NCBI RefSeq assembly: GCF_002999335.1
Contig: NW_020312147.1
Location: 248,001-312,000 of the forward strand
From: Cyclospora cayetanensis
Taxonomy: Eukaryota > Apicomplexa > Conoidasida > Eucoccidiorida > Eimeriidae
Length of the DNA stretch: 64,000 nucleotides
Direction: 5' to 3'
The translations under genes and the position numbers were made by a program. Position 1 is the stretch's first letter; every line of letters starts with the position of its first letter. This document shows positions 40,682 to 51,259 of this stretch, piece after piece. Under the pieces are notes generated by a model. It ran no database searches. It had not been told where the DNA came from and saw only the letters and a program-made list of their open reading frames with translations.

Positions 40682-41395
40682 TTGGGCCAGAACGGGACGG
40701 CTGGGATCATCGAAAGCAGCTGCAAATGCGAGAATTCAAGCTGCCCCTCAAGAAAGGTCAACAAAAGTCAAGCGCCAAGGCGAGCTCAAGATCCCCCGAT
40801 GATGACATCCTTGCTGTCCAGCACTCAAGAACCCCAGACGCGAAGGCGTGATGTCAAAACGTTGCAATGCACCCAGCCGCTAGCGGCCCACGTGAAACCC
40901 GAGCCACTGCCACGTGCTTCCAGTGAAGCTGCAGAGAGTGTGGGCGAAGAAGGGAAAAAGCACAAACAGACACTCGACGATGAAGCAGCCTCAAGCTCTT
41001 CTCAAAAACAAGATTTGCCGGAGTTTCGCACTGGACGTGGATATGAGCCCGAAATTGAGATCCCTGGATCAGAGTTTACTAGTAGACAAGAGGCCACAAA
41101 AAACGAAGGGGATGTTCCTTCTTTGAAGCCCAGCAGAGCGCGCCAAGCTCATCGAGATGCAGTACAGTGCAAGCCACCGCTCTCCCCCAGTGCCAGTTTT
41201 GCCTCCCTTGCAGTTCAACCTGCTGGGCACAGCCCGGAGCGGCTGCACTCTAACAAAACTGCAGATTCTGTGTCTACACATGTACAACAGTGGCCGAAAA
41301 GGAAAGCAAGGGGGCCTAAGCTGGCTCAGGACTCACAAGACGGAGGCAGGCGGTACAATACAAGACAGAAAGGAGTTGTCAAGAAGGAAGTTTGA
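40682..41395 (+). CDS. Uncharacterised basic/acidic low-complexity protein or exon
   Basis: A 237-codon open frame, Ser/Glu/Lys/Gln-rich, with short basic clusters (QQWPKRKARGPK) and a basic end (RRYNTRQKGVVKKEV) that could be a nuclear localisation signal. There is no recognised domain. It is in the same frame and strand as 38126-39388 and may be a 3' exon of that gene after a CAG|GTAGAC donor at about 39386. Codon composition and length suggest coding. Confidence 0.35.
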   Translation: MGQNGTAGIIESSCKCENSSCPSRKVNKSQAPRRAQDPPMMTSLLSSTQEPQTRRRDVKTLQCTQPLAAHVKPEPLPRASSEAAESVGEEGKKHKQTLDDEAASSSSQKQDLPEFRTGRGYEPEIEIPGSEFTSRQEATKNEGDVPSLKPSRARQAHRDAVQCKPPLSPSASFASLAVQPAGHSPERLHSNKTADSVSTHVQQWPKRKARGPKLAQDSQDGGRRYNTRQKGVVKKEV

Positions 41396-41399
41396 GGGT

Positions 41400-42932
41400 G
41401 ACCAAGAACGCACAGACGTTGCACTTCAAAATCTGAAATTCGATCCAAGACTGAGACAGATAGACACCCAGTTTCACTGTAAAATTACGCACCAGAGCTC
41501 CGTACAGGAGAGTAGGACCTTAAAAGTTTCGAGTTTGCGTGAGCAAGGGCAAAAGACTTACAGGGTGTGACATATGTCTGCAGTGCGCCCTTCGATTTCC
41601 TCAGCGGTTGGTGCTGTGCATTATCCCTAATGATTGAACAAGATGCATTTCGATATCTTATTAGCGCCCACAGATTTTATATGATCAGACAAAGTGAAGG
41701 CGTGTAAAGCAAGAGGTGCATCTTGTCGGTACTGCTATCAGTACGCATGTGCTTCGTGCTACGCTATCTCGGGCAGTAGCTTGGTGAACGTCGAGTGCAC
41801 TCCTCTTCAATCATATCCTATGCATCTGGTTACGATATGCGCTAGCTCGCATGAAGAATAATATAACACATTGCATGCATTACCAATGGATACACTACTT
41901 TCAATCCCTGTCATGACGCAAGGGACCCTCACACGCGTATTGAGGAAGAGAAAGCCACGCTTTAGTTCGGAGAGTTACAAAGGGTTTGATTAACATGCGT
42001 AACTTAGTGGTAAAAAGTAATATCGTCTTGCTATGAGAGGATACTGGACTCTAAACATGACATGGCATTGGTAAGTGTCCAGTGGTGCAACAAAAGCTGC
42101 GCAGGGTCAGCGATCAGAGCAAGTGATGAAGGGGAGATTATCCCTATTGCCCAAAATATGCTTAGCAAAAGTCAATAACTAGTATTACAGGGTGCTATAC
42201 ATACAAAAAACTGAATTCTGGCACATTGGACTAGGCGCATTCCAGCGGAACTAGTCAGGACCCTTGCAGGGCTGGATCACACAACAAGGGGGTGAATTTC
42301 GAACAGAATACCCTCCTCTTTAGCAGATGCACTAAGATTAAGGAATTATTCTCTCTTGGTATCTGGAACAGAGCTTTCCGATGGAGTATTTATTCCATGA
42401 TGAAACCTCGGTTCAGCTGTGATGCCCTCGACCGCCTCAGACAAATTCTGTGAGCTAAGCGGGGGATGTGAAGGTGCTTGCAGTTAGCATTCTTGGGTGC
42501 GTTTCCTTCCAAAATAATGTTCTTTTCAAACTCAGGCATTTTATCTCCCCTGTTTGCCGACACACGCAAGTAGTTTCCAGGGTTGTCGCCGCTCCGCGGG
42601 CGCCCTTGTCGTCCGGTCTTGACGCCGCGGTCGAGCAAGTTACCCTACAGTAAAAAAAATAGTGCCTTCCTCATCGCATTTCCTCCTTTGACTACTGAGT
42701 GTGTCAACGGAGCCGCAATGGAGGCAAGAGACACCCTCTAACCCGGGCACTGCACCTCCGAATGCCGGACAGGTTGGCGCGCGTCAGCCAAGCCAGACAG
42801 TCCTGCTCATGGTGGCATGAACTTCCTCAAGAGAGCCAAAAAGGTTCAATACGCATTTCGCTGCTGAGGCGCACACAAAGCGAGGCGCCAAGAGGGCTCA
42901 CACTGAATCTCTAGGCATTGGCACTTTCGAAA
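41400..42932. other. Intergenic stretch upstream of the EF-hand/kinase locus
   Basis: About 1.5 kb of AT-richer DNA in which no gene or repeat is recognised. It probably contains the promoter and 5' UTR of the EF-hand locus. Confidence 0.4.
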
Positions 42933-44640
42933 ATGGAGCTTTCCGGCCCCTTGCACCGCACGCCAAGGCACCTCTCGGAAGCAGAACCGCCGAGAGCTGA
43001 TGATTCGTGCTCGCCTGGAGGGGCTCCGCGCACCAATTTAGGATGCTCCGGGAGCACCACACCCGACAGGAGCTCGGTGAACACAGTGCGCCTCCTTACG
43101 AGACATGGACAGCATGGCGAACGAAGCCCCTTTGCCTTCCTTTTAGACAACTATCGCCCCTTTCATGAGGACGCGACGCCGTCTTCTGGAGGGCAGTGCC
43201 ACCCCCGCAGAAACAAAAAGGCGCCTGCGATGGAGGACCCTACCGGCAGCAAGAGCGGCTCCAGTGAGATGCATCCCCCTGCAGACGCACCAGCCACCGA
43301 AGGAAGCAGCCAGCATGAGCAGGTGAGCGTCTCACTCTCAGAAAACGGAGCCGCGGGGACGGACAGGGGGAGCTCAGGACGCCACCAGCAGCAGCAACTG
43401 CAACAGGCGCAAGAGGGAGAGAGAGGCATGCAGCGCAGAACAACGAATTTAGACAAGCGACGGCTCAAGGATATGAGAGCCCAGATGAAGGCTATTTTCA
43501 AGTGAGCTGCGAAGGCTCTGGGTGCAGCGGCAGCGTCACTGCGTCGCGGCAGTCCATCCGATCTCCCCTATCTTGCGTGTCGTGCGCCTCAGGGAGCTGG
43601 CTCGTGATAGTGAGGGCTCTCTCCGCCCCTGGTCGTTGGGGTGTCTGGACAGGACGGCTCTGCAGGAATTCGTGTCAAACGTTCCTGGTCTTTTGGGGGA
43701 GCGCCTTTTCCAGCTGTTCGACTCTAACGGCGACGATAAAATATCATTTGACGAATTTGTTGGCGGCCTTCAGGCCGTCTATTCTCCAGACACGGAAATG
43801 CGCATGAAGTTTCTCTTCAATCTGTAAATAGTGCCAGGCTGAGTGGTCGAGCGGCTAGCCATATAGGGCTACAGACTTTCCCCGAAAGCGTCCTCCCCTT
43901 TCTGCCGTGCAGTTAGCACTAGAACGCCCTAGCGGCGCCGTGCAGCAGGAGGGGCTGCTGCCTTGGGTGTTGGTGGCTGTCTTAGCCTCCGGAATTTCTG
44001 CAGCGCGTTTGCCGGCCGGCTGTCACTGTGTGTTTTCGCTTCTGTAGATACGATCTAGACGGCAACGGCGTCATTGAAAGGCCAGAGCTCTTCGCCATGC
44101 TGTACAATATCCCTGCACACTTGTGGCTGCGTCCTCCTGACGGTAGGGCGGCTCCCAGGGAGCCTCCTGCTGCCTGGGCTCCGTCTGAAGACACCTCGGC
44201 GCTTCTCTCGGGGAGCTCGTGGAGAATGACGGATGCAGAAAAGATACGCAGAGTGCACGATATCGTGAGCCTCGCGTTTGCAGCCAAGGAAGACGCTTGC
44301 GAGCAGCAGGGGCAGACGCAGCAGCCGGAGCGACATCCCTCAGCGTGTGAAGAAGATCACCCATGGCCATGTGTCTCGAGGCGGAGGAAAAGCGACGCTT
44401 TCTATGGCAGCTTTTTGAGTCCTCGGAGCTCCCAAGAGAGAAGGACGGCTCCAGCGTCTTCTGCGACGGCGAGAGCCGCAGCAGCGGCAGCAGCTTCGGC
44501 AGCAGGAGGACTCACTTTCGAGGATTTTCTTGGAGTAGCTGCCACTGTGCCGGAGCTGACAGCGGTGCGCCACTGTGGACCCCTCTCTACCGAGCTGCGT
44601 TGTTAAATAGGCCCCCTTGGCTGCCTGCCTGCCTGCCCAG

Positions 44641-44699
<59 letters not shown>

Positions 44700-45399
44700 G
44701 GTTCTGCCTGTTGTTGGTGTCGAAGGTTGCTGTTGTTGTTGTTGCTGCTGTAGTTGCTGCTGTTGTTGCTGTTCTTGTTGCTGTTGTTGTTGCTGTTGTT
44801 AAAGGTTGTCAAAGGTTGTTGTTGCTGTTGTTGTTGCTGTTGTTGTTGCTGTTCTTGTTGCTGTTGTTGCTGTTGAAGGTTGTTGTTGCTGTTGTTGCTG
44901 TTGAAGGTTGTTGTTGCTGTTGTTGCTGTTGTTGTTGCTGTTGTTAAAGGTTGTTGTTGCTGCTGTTGTTGCTGTTGAAGGTTACTGTTGCTGTTGCTGC
45001 TGCTGTTGCTGTTGTTAAAGGTTGTTGTTGCTGTTGTTGTTGCTCTTGTTGTTGCTGTTGTTACTGTTGTTGCTGCTGTTGTTGCTGCTGCTTTCTGCTG
45101 CGCCTCCTAATTTGCGGCCGGCTGCAGCATACGGGGGCATCACACGATGATTGGCGAGGCTCCCGAGAGCTCTTCATCTTCCTCCAGCTGCATGCATTCG
45201 CCGTGTCTCCTTTCTGCGCACTTTGCTGTTTCTGCTTCTGCAGCTGCTGCAGCTCTTCGATAATCATGCGCTGCGTCCCTTGTTAGCGCATTACACGGGC
45301 CTGGAGGATAGCATCAGCCCTTCGCGTGCGACTCCATGTGCGTGTGTCTCCCTGGGCGTTGACTCAGGAGTCTCTCACTCTCGCAGCAGCAAGCACTGA
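42933..45399 (+). CDS. EF-hand protein; likely N-terminal part of a CDPK7-type kinase
   Basis: Calcium-sensor part. Phase-consistent exons: 42933-43501, 43593-43823, 44048-44564, 45244-45399. The first about 170 residues are disordered (Ser, Pro, Gln). Then come two paired canonical EF-hands. Loop 1 is DSNGDDKISFDE and loop 2 is DLDGNGVIERPE, with acidic residues at positions 1, 3 or 5, and 12; the second is split from the first by intron 2. A third helix-loop-like segment reads GGLTFEDFLG. The layout LxxxxPxLLGERLFQLFD... resembles calcineurin-B-type pairs. As drawn it ends at a TGA (490 residues). The next exons on the same strand encode PH and kinase domains, the domain set of apicomplexan CDPK7, so the stop at 45399 may be beyond an unrecognised donor. 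Intron 3 contains a TA run and a large GTT/GCT repeat. Confidence 0.8.
44644..44697. repeat. (TA)n microsatellite in EF-hand intron 3
   Basis: A perfect TA run of about 27 units, immediately followed by the GTT/GCT repeat array. Confidence 0.97.
44700..45105. repeat. GTT/GCT-rich minisatellite in EF-hand intron 3
   Basis: About 400 bp made of GTTGTTGCT-type triplets with a higher-order unit: AAGGTTGTTGTTGCT recurs every 30-70 bp (for example at about 44875, 44903, 44947, 45018). The first part of the intron is the adjacent TA run. In the sense strand it would read Val/Leu/Cys-rich, and stops plus splice phases place it in an intron. Confidence 0.9.
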
Positions 45400-45899
45400 C
45401 AGTAGTGCTGCTGACCCCTGCATGCAGTGCAGTGGGCTGTCAGGCGTTCCCGGAAGGCGTGTTCTCTTTTAAATCGCGTGCGAGTGCGGCAGCAGCAGCA
45501 GCTTCTGATGCTGCTTCTGCGTCTGCTTCTGCGCCTGCATCTGCTGCTGCTGTTTGTGCTGTGCCCTTTTTACAGCTCCGGAGAGTTCGCTGTGCTGTAC
45601 CAACAGCTGCACCAACACAAGTAGCGCGCACAAGCAGACGCTCCCGGTTGGTCTTAACGCAAGCACGCACATGATGCTACACATTTTAGCCCGGTTTTAG
45701 CACTTTGAAAAGGCGTTTATTGTGCCTGAAACGACGAGTCTGAGAGCCGCTGGCTGCAGACGAGAGGGATTTTTCCCCCCCCTCCCCCCTCCCTCGCACT
45801 GGGGTGTTGCGTTTTCCAGCAGCAGCAGCAACGGCGGGATTATTTTGTAGCTTTTTTCCTGTGTGGAGACATATAGGGCCCCACACGTCTTCTACGTGC

Positions 45900-48800
45900 A
45901 TGCGGCGCTTAAAAGTCTGCGTGCGCGTTTGTGCCGCTGTTGCTGCTGCCCGCCAGGGGTCTTCCAACGCTGTCTCTCCCGCCTCTTCGCCGCTCGCTGC
46001 GTCGAGCGGCTTCCCCACAGCTGCAGGCAGCACCAGTGGAGCGGCTAAGCGTGCAGGCAGCCGCACCAGCAGCAGCAATGTCAGCTGCGTGAGGAATCAA
46101 CAAGGCGCTTTCGATGCCACTCATCAGCCCTCTCCTGCTGCCGTGCGCAGTCCCCAGCTGCTGCATCCCTCTTCTGCCCAGCGAAAGCTCCCAGGAGCAG
46201 CAGCCTCGGCAGCCTCGGCAGAAGCTCAAGCGGAGGAAATCTGCACACCGACTGCCCTCGTGCTGCAAACTTCCCAGCCTGAGGGGTGTCACTCCCCCAG
46301 CAGCAGCAGCAAGCGCGGCAGCGGGGGAAGGATCTGTCCGACAGCTCTTTCCAGCAACCCCACAGCACTTGACCCCAGCAGCAGCGTCTCCCCCCGCCTC
46401 CCCGGGAGCAGCGTTGCTACCACGGCACCCCCTTCGTCTGCGAACTCTGTCTGCGCGGCTGTTGCGTCGATTCTCTCGAATCACGCCTGCTGCGCCGGAT
46501 GGCTTTGGAAGCGTGCGCTCGCCACACCCGCCTGCACCCCGAATGCTAGCTCTTCAATCGTGTCACGAGCGAAATCACACCCCTGCACTTGGCGAGCCCC
46601 CTTCTCGCTCCCAGCCTCCGTGCATGCCCTCTCCCCCCTGCTTTACGCTTTCCATGCATCCGCATGCATGCGCCTTGCTGCCAGAGGGACGCCACTTCAG
46701 CCTCTGGACAAAAAGATACTTCGTACTGAAAGAACGCGTTCTTTACTGTAAGGGCTTTCTTGAGTCACGGCTCTCCGAGTGCTGGGCAGCCGTCCAAAGG
46801 TGTTTCTGGGATTTTTTTTGGAGGCGCCAAATGTTCAGCTTGGTCGCCCTCTGCTGCTGCTCGAGCATGCGTGGGTTGGGTGTGTCTCGTGCGCCTTCAG
46901 CGTTCCGATCGCTTTCCCACGAGAGCTCGACAAGCACGATTCTGCTGCGCGACTGCTTTGTGTCGGCCCACAGTGAGGACTTACACCCGCCCCACAGGCG
47001 AAGCCACTTCTTGACTTCGAGGGGTTGGCGTGAGGAGCCGCATGCGGCAGGTTCTTGAGGCTTTTCAAGGGGATTGCCTGCCTTGTTCGCAGACGTCCCT
47101 CCACTTGCACGGAATGCGCTGCCTCTCCGAGAGATGCATGCGTCTGTCTCCTTTCAGGTGTTTATATACATATATATATATATACATATATATATATATC
47201 TGTAGATGTGTATCTTAGGGGAATGCCTGTGTTTCTGCTGGTGCACAGAAACTCCGACTCTCCGTGGACTTAGGGCAAGCAACAAGCCAGGCGCCGTTTT
47301 GTTTGGATTCTCGATCAAGGCGAACGACAACAAGCTGATAAAGACGCTTTACGCAGAAACTGCTGAAGACCGCCAGAGGTTAGACACACAGGGGGCATCT
47401 CAGGAGTTGCGTCTGCTCTTGCTGCTGCTCTTGCTGCTGCTACCGTGGCGTTAGGCGTCTTGCATGCGTTTGGAGCTTCAGGAAGGCGGATGAGGCATTT
47501 TTCTGCGCCTTGCAGACGCACAGAGGGCACCTGCAGCGGCCTTGTTGCAGAGCCTCTCTACTGGCGTCCTCCAGTGTCACCCATGTGTTGTGCCGCGCAG
47601 ATGGCTGGAGGCTCTGAAGCAGCAAAATAGTGCACCCAGCTTTCATGACGCATTCTCGCTGGTAGGGGGCCCCCCGCTGGGGGTTGGCCGCTTTGGCTCG
47701 GTGCGGCTTGCGATTGAAAGAAAGACGCAGCAGAAAGTGGCTGTGAAGATCGTAAGCAAGCAGGCTTTGAATAATCGAACCAAGCGGTACGTCTCGGTTT
47801 TTGCAGTCAGAGCAGTTTGCGGCGTTCCTCGTGCTCTTGCGAGCGTCGCTGCACACGCTCGCCAGAAGCCTCCCTAAAAGGGCCGCGCCCAGAAGCAAAA
47901 ACACCTCTCACGGGGGGAGGGGGAGCACAGGAGGCTTGCTGGATGCTCAAGGGAGGTGTCGGCAGCCTGCTCAAAAGGGTCGCTTGCCTTCTTTTCAAAG
48001 CTGGCTGCGTTTGCGACGATGTGGCATGCGGGCCTTGTTTTAGGGATGCTCTACGCACGGAGTTGCAGATCCTCTCTCTCTTGGATAGCCCCTTTGTAGT
48101 GTCATTCTTTGGTTCCCACGAAACACCCGAGTACTTTTATTTGGTAACAGAGTTCAAGGAGCGCGGAGATCTTAGGGGCCTCATCGACCTCTCAATTATG
48201 GTGCAGCAGCAGCGTCTCCAGGGCGAAAAGTCGCAACAAGAGCAGCAGCAGCGGCAGCATGAGCCCCTCTACTCGCAGCAGCATGGGGAGGGCAGGAAGC
48301 TTTGGAGTGCCGCGGCTGCCTTTGTGGCAGCCTTGGCTTCTACAAGAAGCCCCCCTTCTCCCTTTGGTAAGCGCAAGGAAGAGCAGCAGCAGCAAGAGCA
48401 GCAGCAGCAGGAGCAGCAGCAGCGAGAGCAGCAGCAAGAGCAGCAGCAGCAGGAGCAGCAGCAGCAGGAGCAGCAGCAGCAGGAGCAGCAAGCGTTGATT
48501 CCTGTAGACACCACCAAGCGCATACTGCGCTCCGTTCTGCTCGGGCTGCAGCACATCCATGCAAAAGGTGTGGTCCATAGAGACATAAAGCCGAGCAACC
48601 TCTTGTTGTGTTTTGAGCAGCAGCAGCAGCAACCGCAGCTGCTGCAGCCTCAGACTCCCCCACTGCTGAAAGCGAAGGGAGGCAGAAGGCCAAAGCCTCA
48701 GAACGCTTCTCAAGCGCTCTTCTCTTCGGCAGGAGCGACGGGGAGACAAGGCTCTGCTGCTCATGCCAATGCGACTGCGAATGCCAACGGCAGTGCTGGC

Positions 48801-51259
48801 AGGGTGAGGCGTCGACCGAGTGGAGGGGTCCATGGCAGCGTCTGCATCGACACTCAGCATGGCAACAGCAGCAAGAGCAACAGCAGCAAGAGCAGCAGCA
48901 GCAAGAGCAGCAGCGGCAGAAGCAGCAGCGACGGGTGCAGCTGCCATAGTGAGAGCAGCAAGAATAGCAGGGGTAGCCGAAAACGAAATGCCAAGCTTCC
49001 CCAGGCTCAAGCGTCTGTCCTCATCAGTAAGTCAAATCCGCTTCTAGCCCAAGCCACAACCGTTTTTGCATTTTGCTGCAGCGGCTTAGTGTGGTTTCTT
49101 CCTCTCTCTGTACTGCTTCCCCTGCACGTATGTGCATGTATGCATACGTACACATGCACATATTCATGCATATGCATGTAGCAGCCACGGAAGGGCACCA
49201 AGCAGGATCTGCGCAGAGCTGAAAAGGCCTTCTTCTGCCTGTGTTGCCGCCGCTGCGTGCAGCCCCTCAAATCCAAGTATTCTCTCCTTCCCAGAAGGTT
49301 GTTGCGTGCATTCGTCCTTGTCACCAGCAGCGGCAGGAGGTTCCTCCTCAGCAGCAGCAGCGGGAAGAAGGCGCCCAGCAAGAAGAAGATGCACGCACTG
49401 GTAGTTCGCGGCTTCCCTGGTCGGACCCGCTCCCGCCTTCACGCGGAGACTCCTGGAATGCTCTGCCCGAGGCTCCGGTTGCACAGAATGATGCGACAGC
49501 CACCGAGGCAACATCTTCACGAGCAACAGCAACAGCGCTCGGCACGGCTGCCGAGGCTGCCGCCAGTGCAGCCGCTTCAGCTCCAGCTCCAGCAGGCACA
49601 GGGACAGGTGCAGCCGCTGCAGAAGCTCTGGATATGCAGCACGTCTTCACATGCGCATGCAAAAGCCTTCAAGGCGTAAAGATCGCGGATTTCGGCCTAG
49701 CCAGGTTCTTAGGTAGAGCTTTGCTTGCTGCGCTGACAACTGTCTGCTTTTTAGTCGTGTTAGGCGCATCGGTTATTTTTTCTCCCACCGCGCAGAACCA
49801 GTCGCCACATTCGCTCCTTTTCTCGCCTTCCACGTGTTCGGGCACCTGCCCCTTAGTGTCTGCCCTCTGCTTGCGCACACCTTATGAGCGAGCAAGCGAG
49901 CGAGCGAGAAATCGCTAAGGCGCTCTCTCCATTGCATCTCGTTTGAGACTGCCTGCCTGCCTGTTGCCTGCCTGTTGCCTGCCTGTTGCCTGCCTTTCCG
50001 CCTTCTGCTTTGAGCGAGCCTTGAGGCTCCCGCCAGCGGATCGCATTTGCTCACTTTCCGCCCGTGCTTGAACTTTCTTCTCTCGTGCCCTCTCTCTATC
50101 TCTCGAGCCAGGAAAAGCGATTGCCGGCCTTCTCCTAAGGCTTGCTTCTTTACCGCCTGCTTTGATCGAGCCTGCCACGCCGAATCCTGTGCCGCCTGTT
50201 TCTTAGACTCCTGCCTCCAAGAGAGATCTTCCACTCCTACTTAGCCAGCGACGCATGCATACTGGGGCCTACCTCTGCCGCGTGTGCTTCTGTTGCTTTG
50301 CTCCTTTCGCAAGCATTTGCCCCCTCGTCTGCTGCCTGCCTGCCCCCCTTGTTAGCAAAGCCTTTTTCCTGCGCATTTTACTTCGCAGGCCCTAACTGCG
50401 GTACAACTGAAGTCACGGGAACGTTGGCATACGCAGCTCCCGAGGTGTGCAGCTTTTTCTGTGGCCGTTTTGCGTTTGCTGCTGCATTCTCGACACTGCG
50501 AATTCTCGTGACGCTTCTCTATGCTTGAACGTCCTCTCTTCCTCCATTTCCTCCCACTCTGCGGCGCGCTTGGCTGTCTCCCTTCCGAGCTCCTCTCTGC
50601 TCGCCACCCCCTACTCCTGCGCTGTTCCTCTGGCTCCCGTTGAACAACGAGGGAGACGATCGTTGGCAGAAAGACAGAGGCTGTCAGCAGCCCCTCAGCG
50701 GCGCTTCAGAGACGCAGCCTGCGGCGAGCAAATCCTAAACCCAGGTCCTAAACCCCGCTCCCCCCCTCCCCTTCCACCTCCATTGCCTTGCTGACGCTTC
50801 GCGCTACGTGCGCGCATTTTTTCATAGGTCGTCTTGGGAGATTCCTATGACTACTCCGCCGATCTCTGGAGCCTCGGAGTTCTTGCCTTCGAACTCCTCA
50901 CGAGCGGCCGTCTTCCCTTCACGGGAAAAACACCTCAAGAAATCAAACAGTAAGCACGGGAGAAGGCGCGTGCAATACTGGACGCTCCGCGTAGTGGGGC
51001 CCACCCGACTCTTAGTAGAGAAAAAGCGACCAAGCTCCCAGCTCGGCTGGTGCGGCACTTGCTTCGCAGACGCATCACTAGAATCGAGATTTCCTTCGAC
51101 TCCGAGGAATCTCAGCCCTCGAGTGATGACGCAGAGGCCATCAGGGGGTCTCTGGCGGGAGGCACGGAGGCACGTGAATTCGTGTTAGGCCTGCTCGCTC
51201 CTAAGCAGCGCAGGATGAGCTGTGAGGAGGCTTTGATGCATCCGTTTCTCGCCGAGTGA
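45900..51259 (+). CDS. CDPK7: PH-domain Ser/Thr protein kinase (CDPK7-type)
   Basis: Protein kinase fused to a phosphoinositide-type PH domain. Phase-consistent GT-AG exons: 45900-46512, 46685-46747, 46901-46972, 47249-47378, 47601-47786, 48044-49026, 49263-49712, 50389-50444, 50828-50949, 51016-51259 (972 residues from this ATG). The PH domain spans exons 1-5: GWLWKQ, SLWTKRYFVLKERVLY, STSTILLRDCFVSA, LFGFSIK, TAEDRQRWLEAL. The kinase follows directly: LGVGRFGSVRLA (Gly loop), VAVKIVSK (ATP Lys), YFYLVTEF (hinge), VVHRDIKPSNLLL (catalytic loop), KIADFGLARF, GTLAYAAPEV, DLWSLGVLAFEL, RRMSCEEALMHPFL. A Gln/Glu-rich insert follows the hinge, and about 285 low-complexity residues lie between the catalytic loop and DFG. 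PH next to kinase with upstream EF-hands is known for Plasmodium and Toxoplasma CDPK7. The ATG is provisional; joining to the EF-hand exons is likely. Confidence 0.92.
48376..48492 (+). repeat. Poly-(Glu-Gln) coding triplet repeat in kinase exon 6
   Basis: CAG/GAG triplets encode repeated EQQQQ units between the kinase hinge and helix E. Being in frame inside the catalytic domain, it must form a surface loop if the protein is active. Confidence 0.9.
49951..49996. repeat. 11-bp tandem repeat in kinase intron 7
   Basis: The unit CCTGCCTGTTG is repeated about four times within the intron between 49712 and 50389. Confidence 0.9.

Noticed and set aside
43836..43915. tRNA-like start (GCCAGGCTGAGTGGTCGAGCGGCTA) in the EF-hand intron
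   Set aside because: It resembles the 5' part of a Ser/Leu tRNA, but no matching acceptor 3' strand or T-arm (GTTCGAAxC) follows.
48192..49010. 272-codon minus-strand open frame with poly-Leu
   Set aside because: Shadow of kinase exon 6; CAG repeats read as CTG.
50735..50760. Telomere-like CCTAAACCC repeats
   Set aside because: Only two imperfect copies inside a kinase intron; too few to indicate an interstitial telomere.
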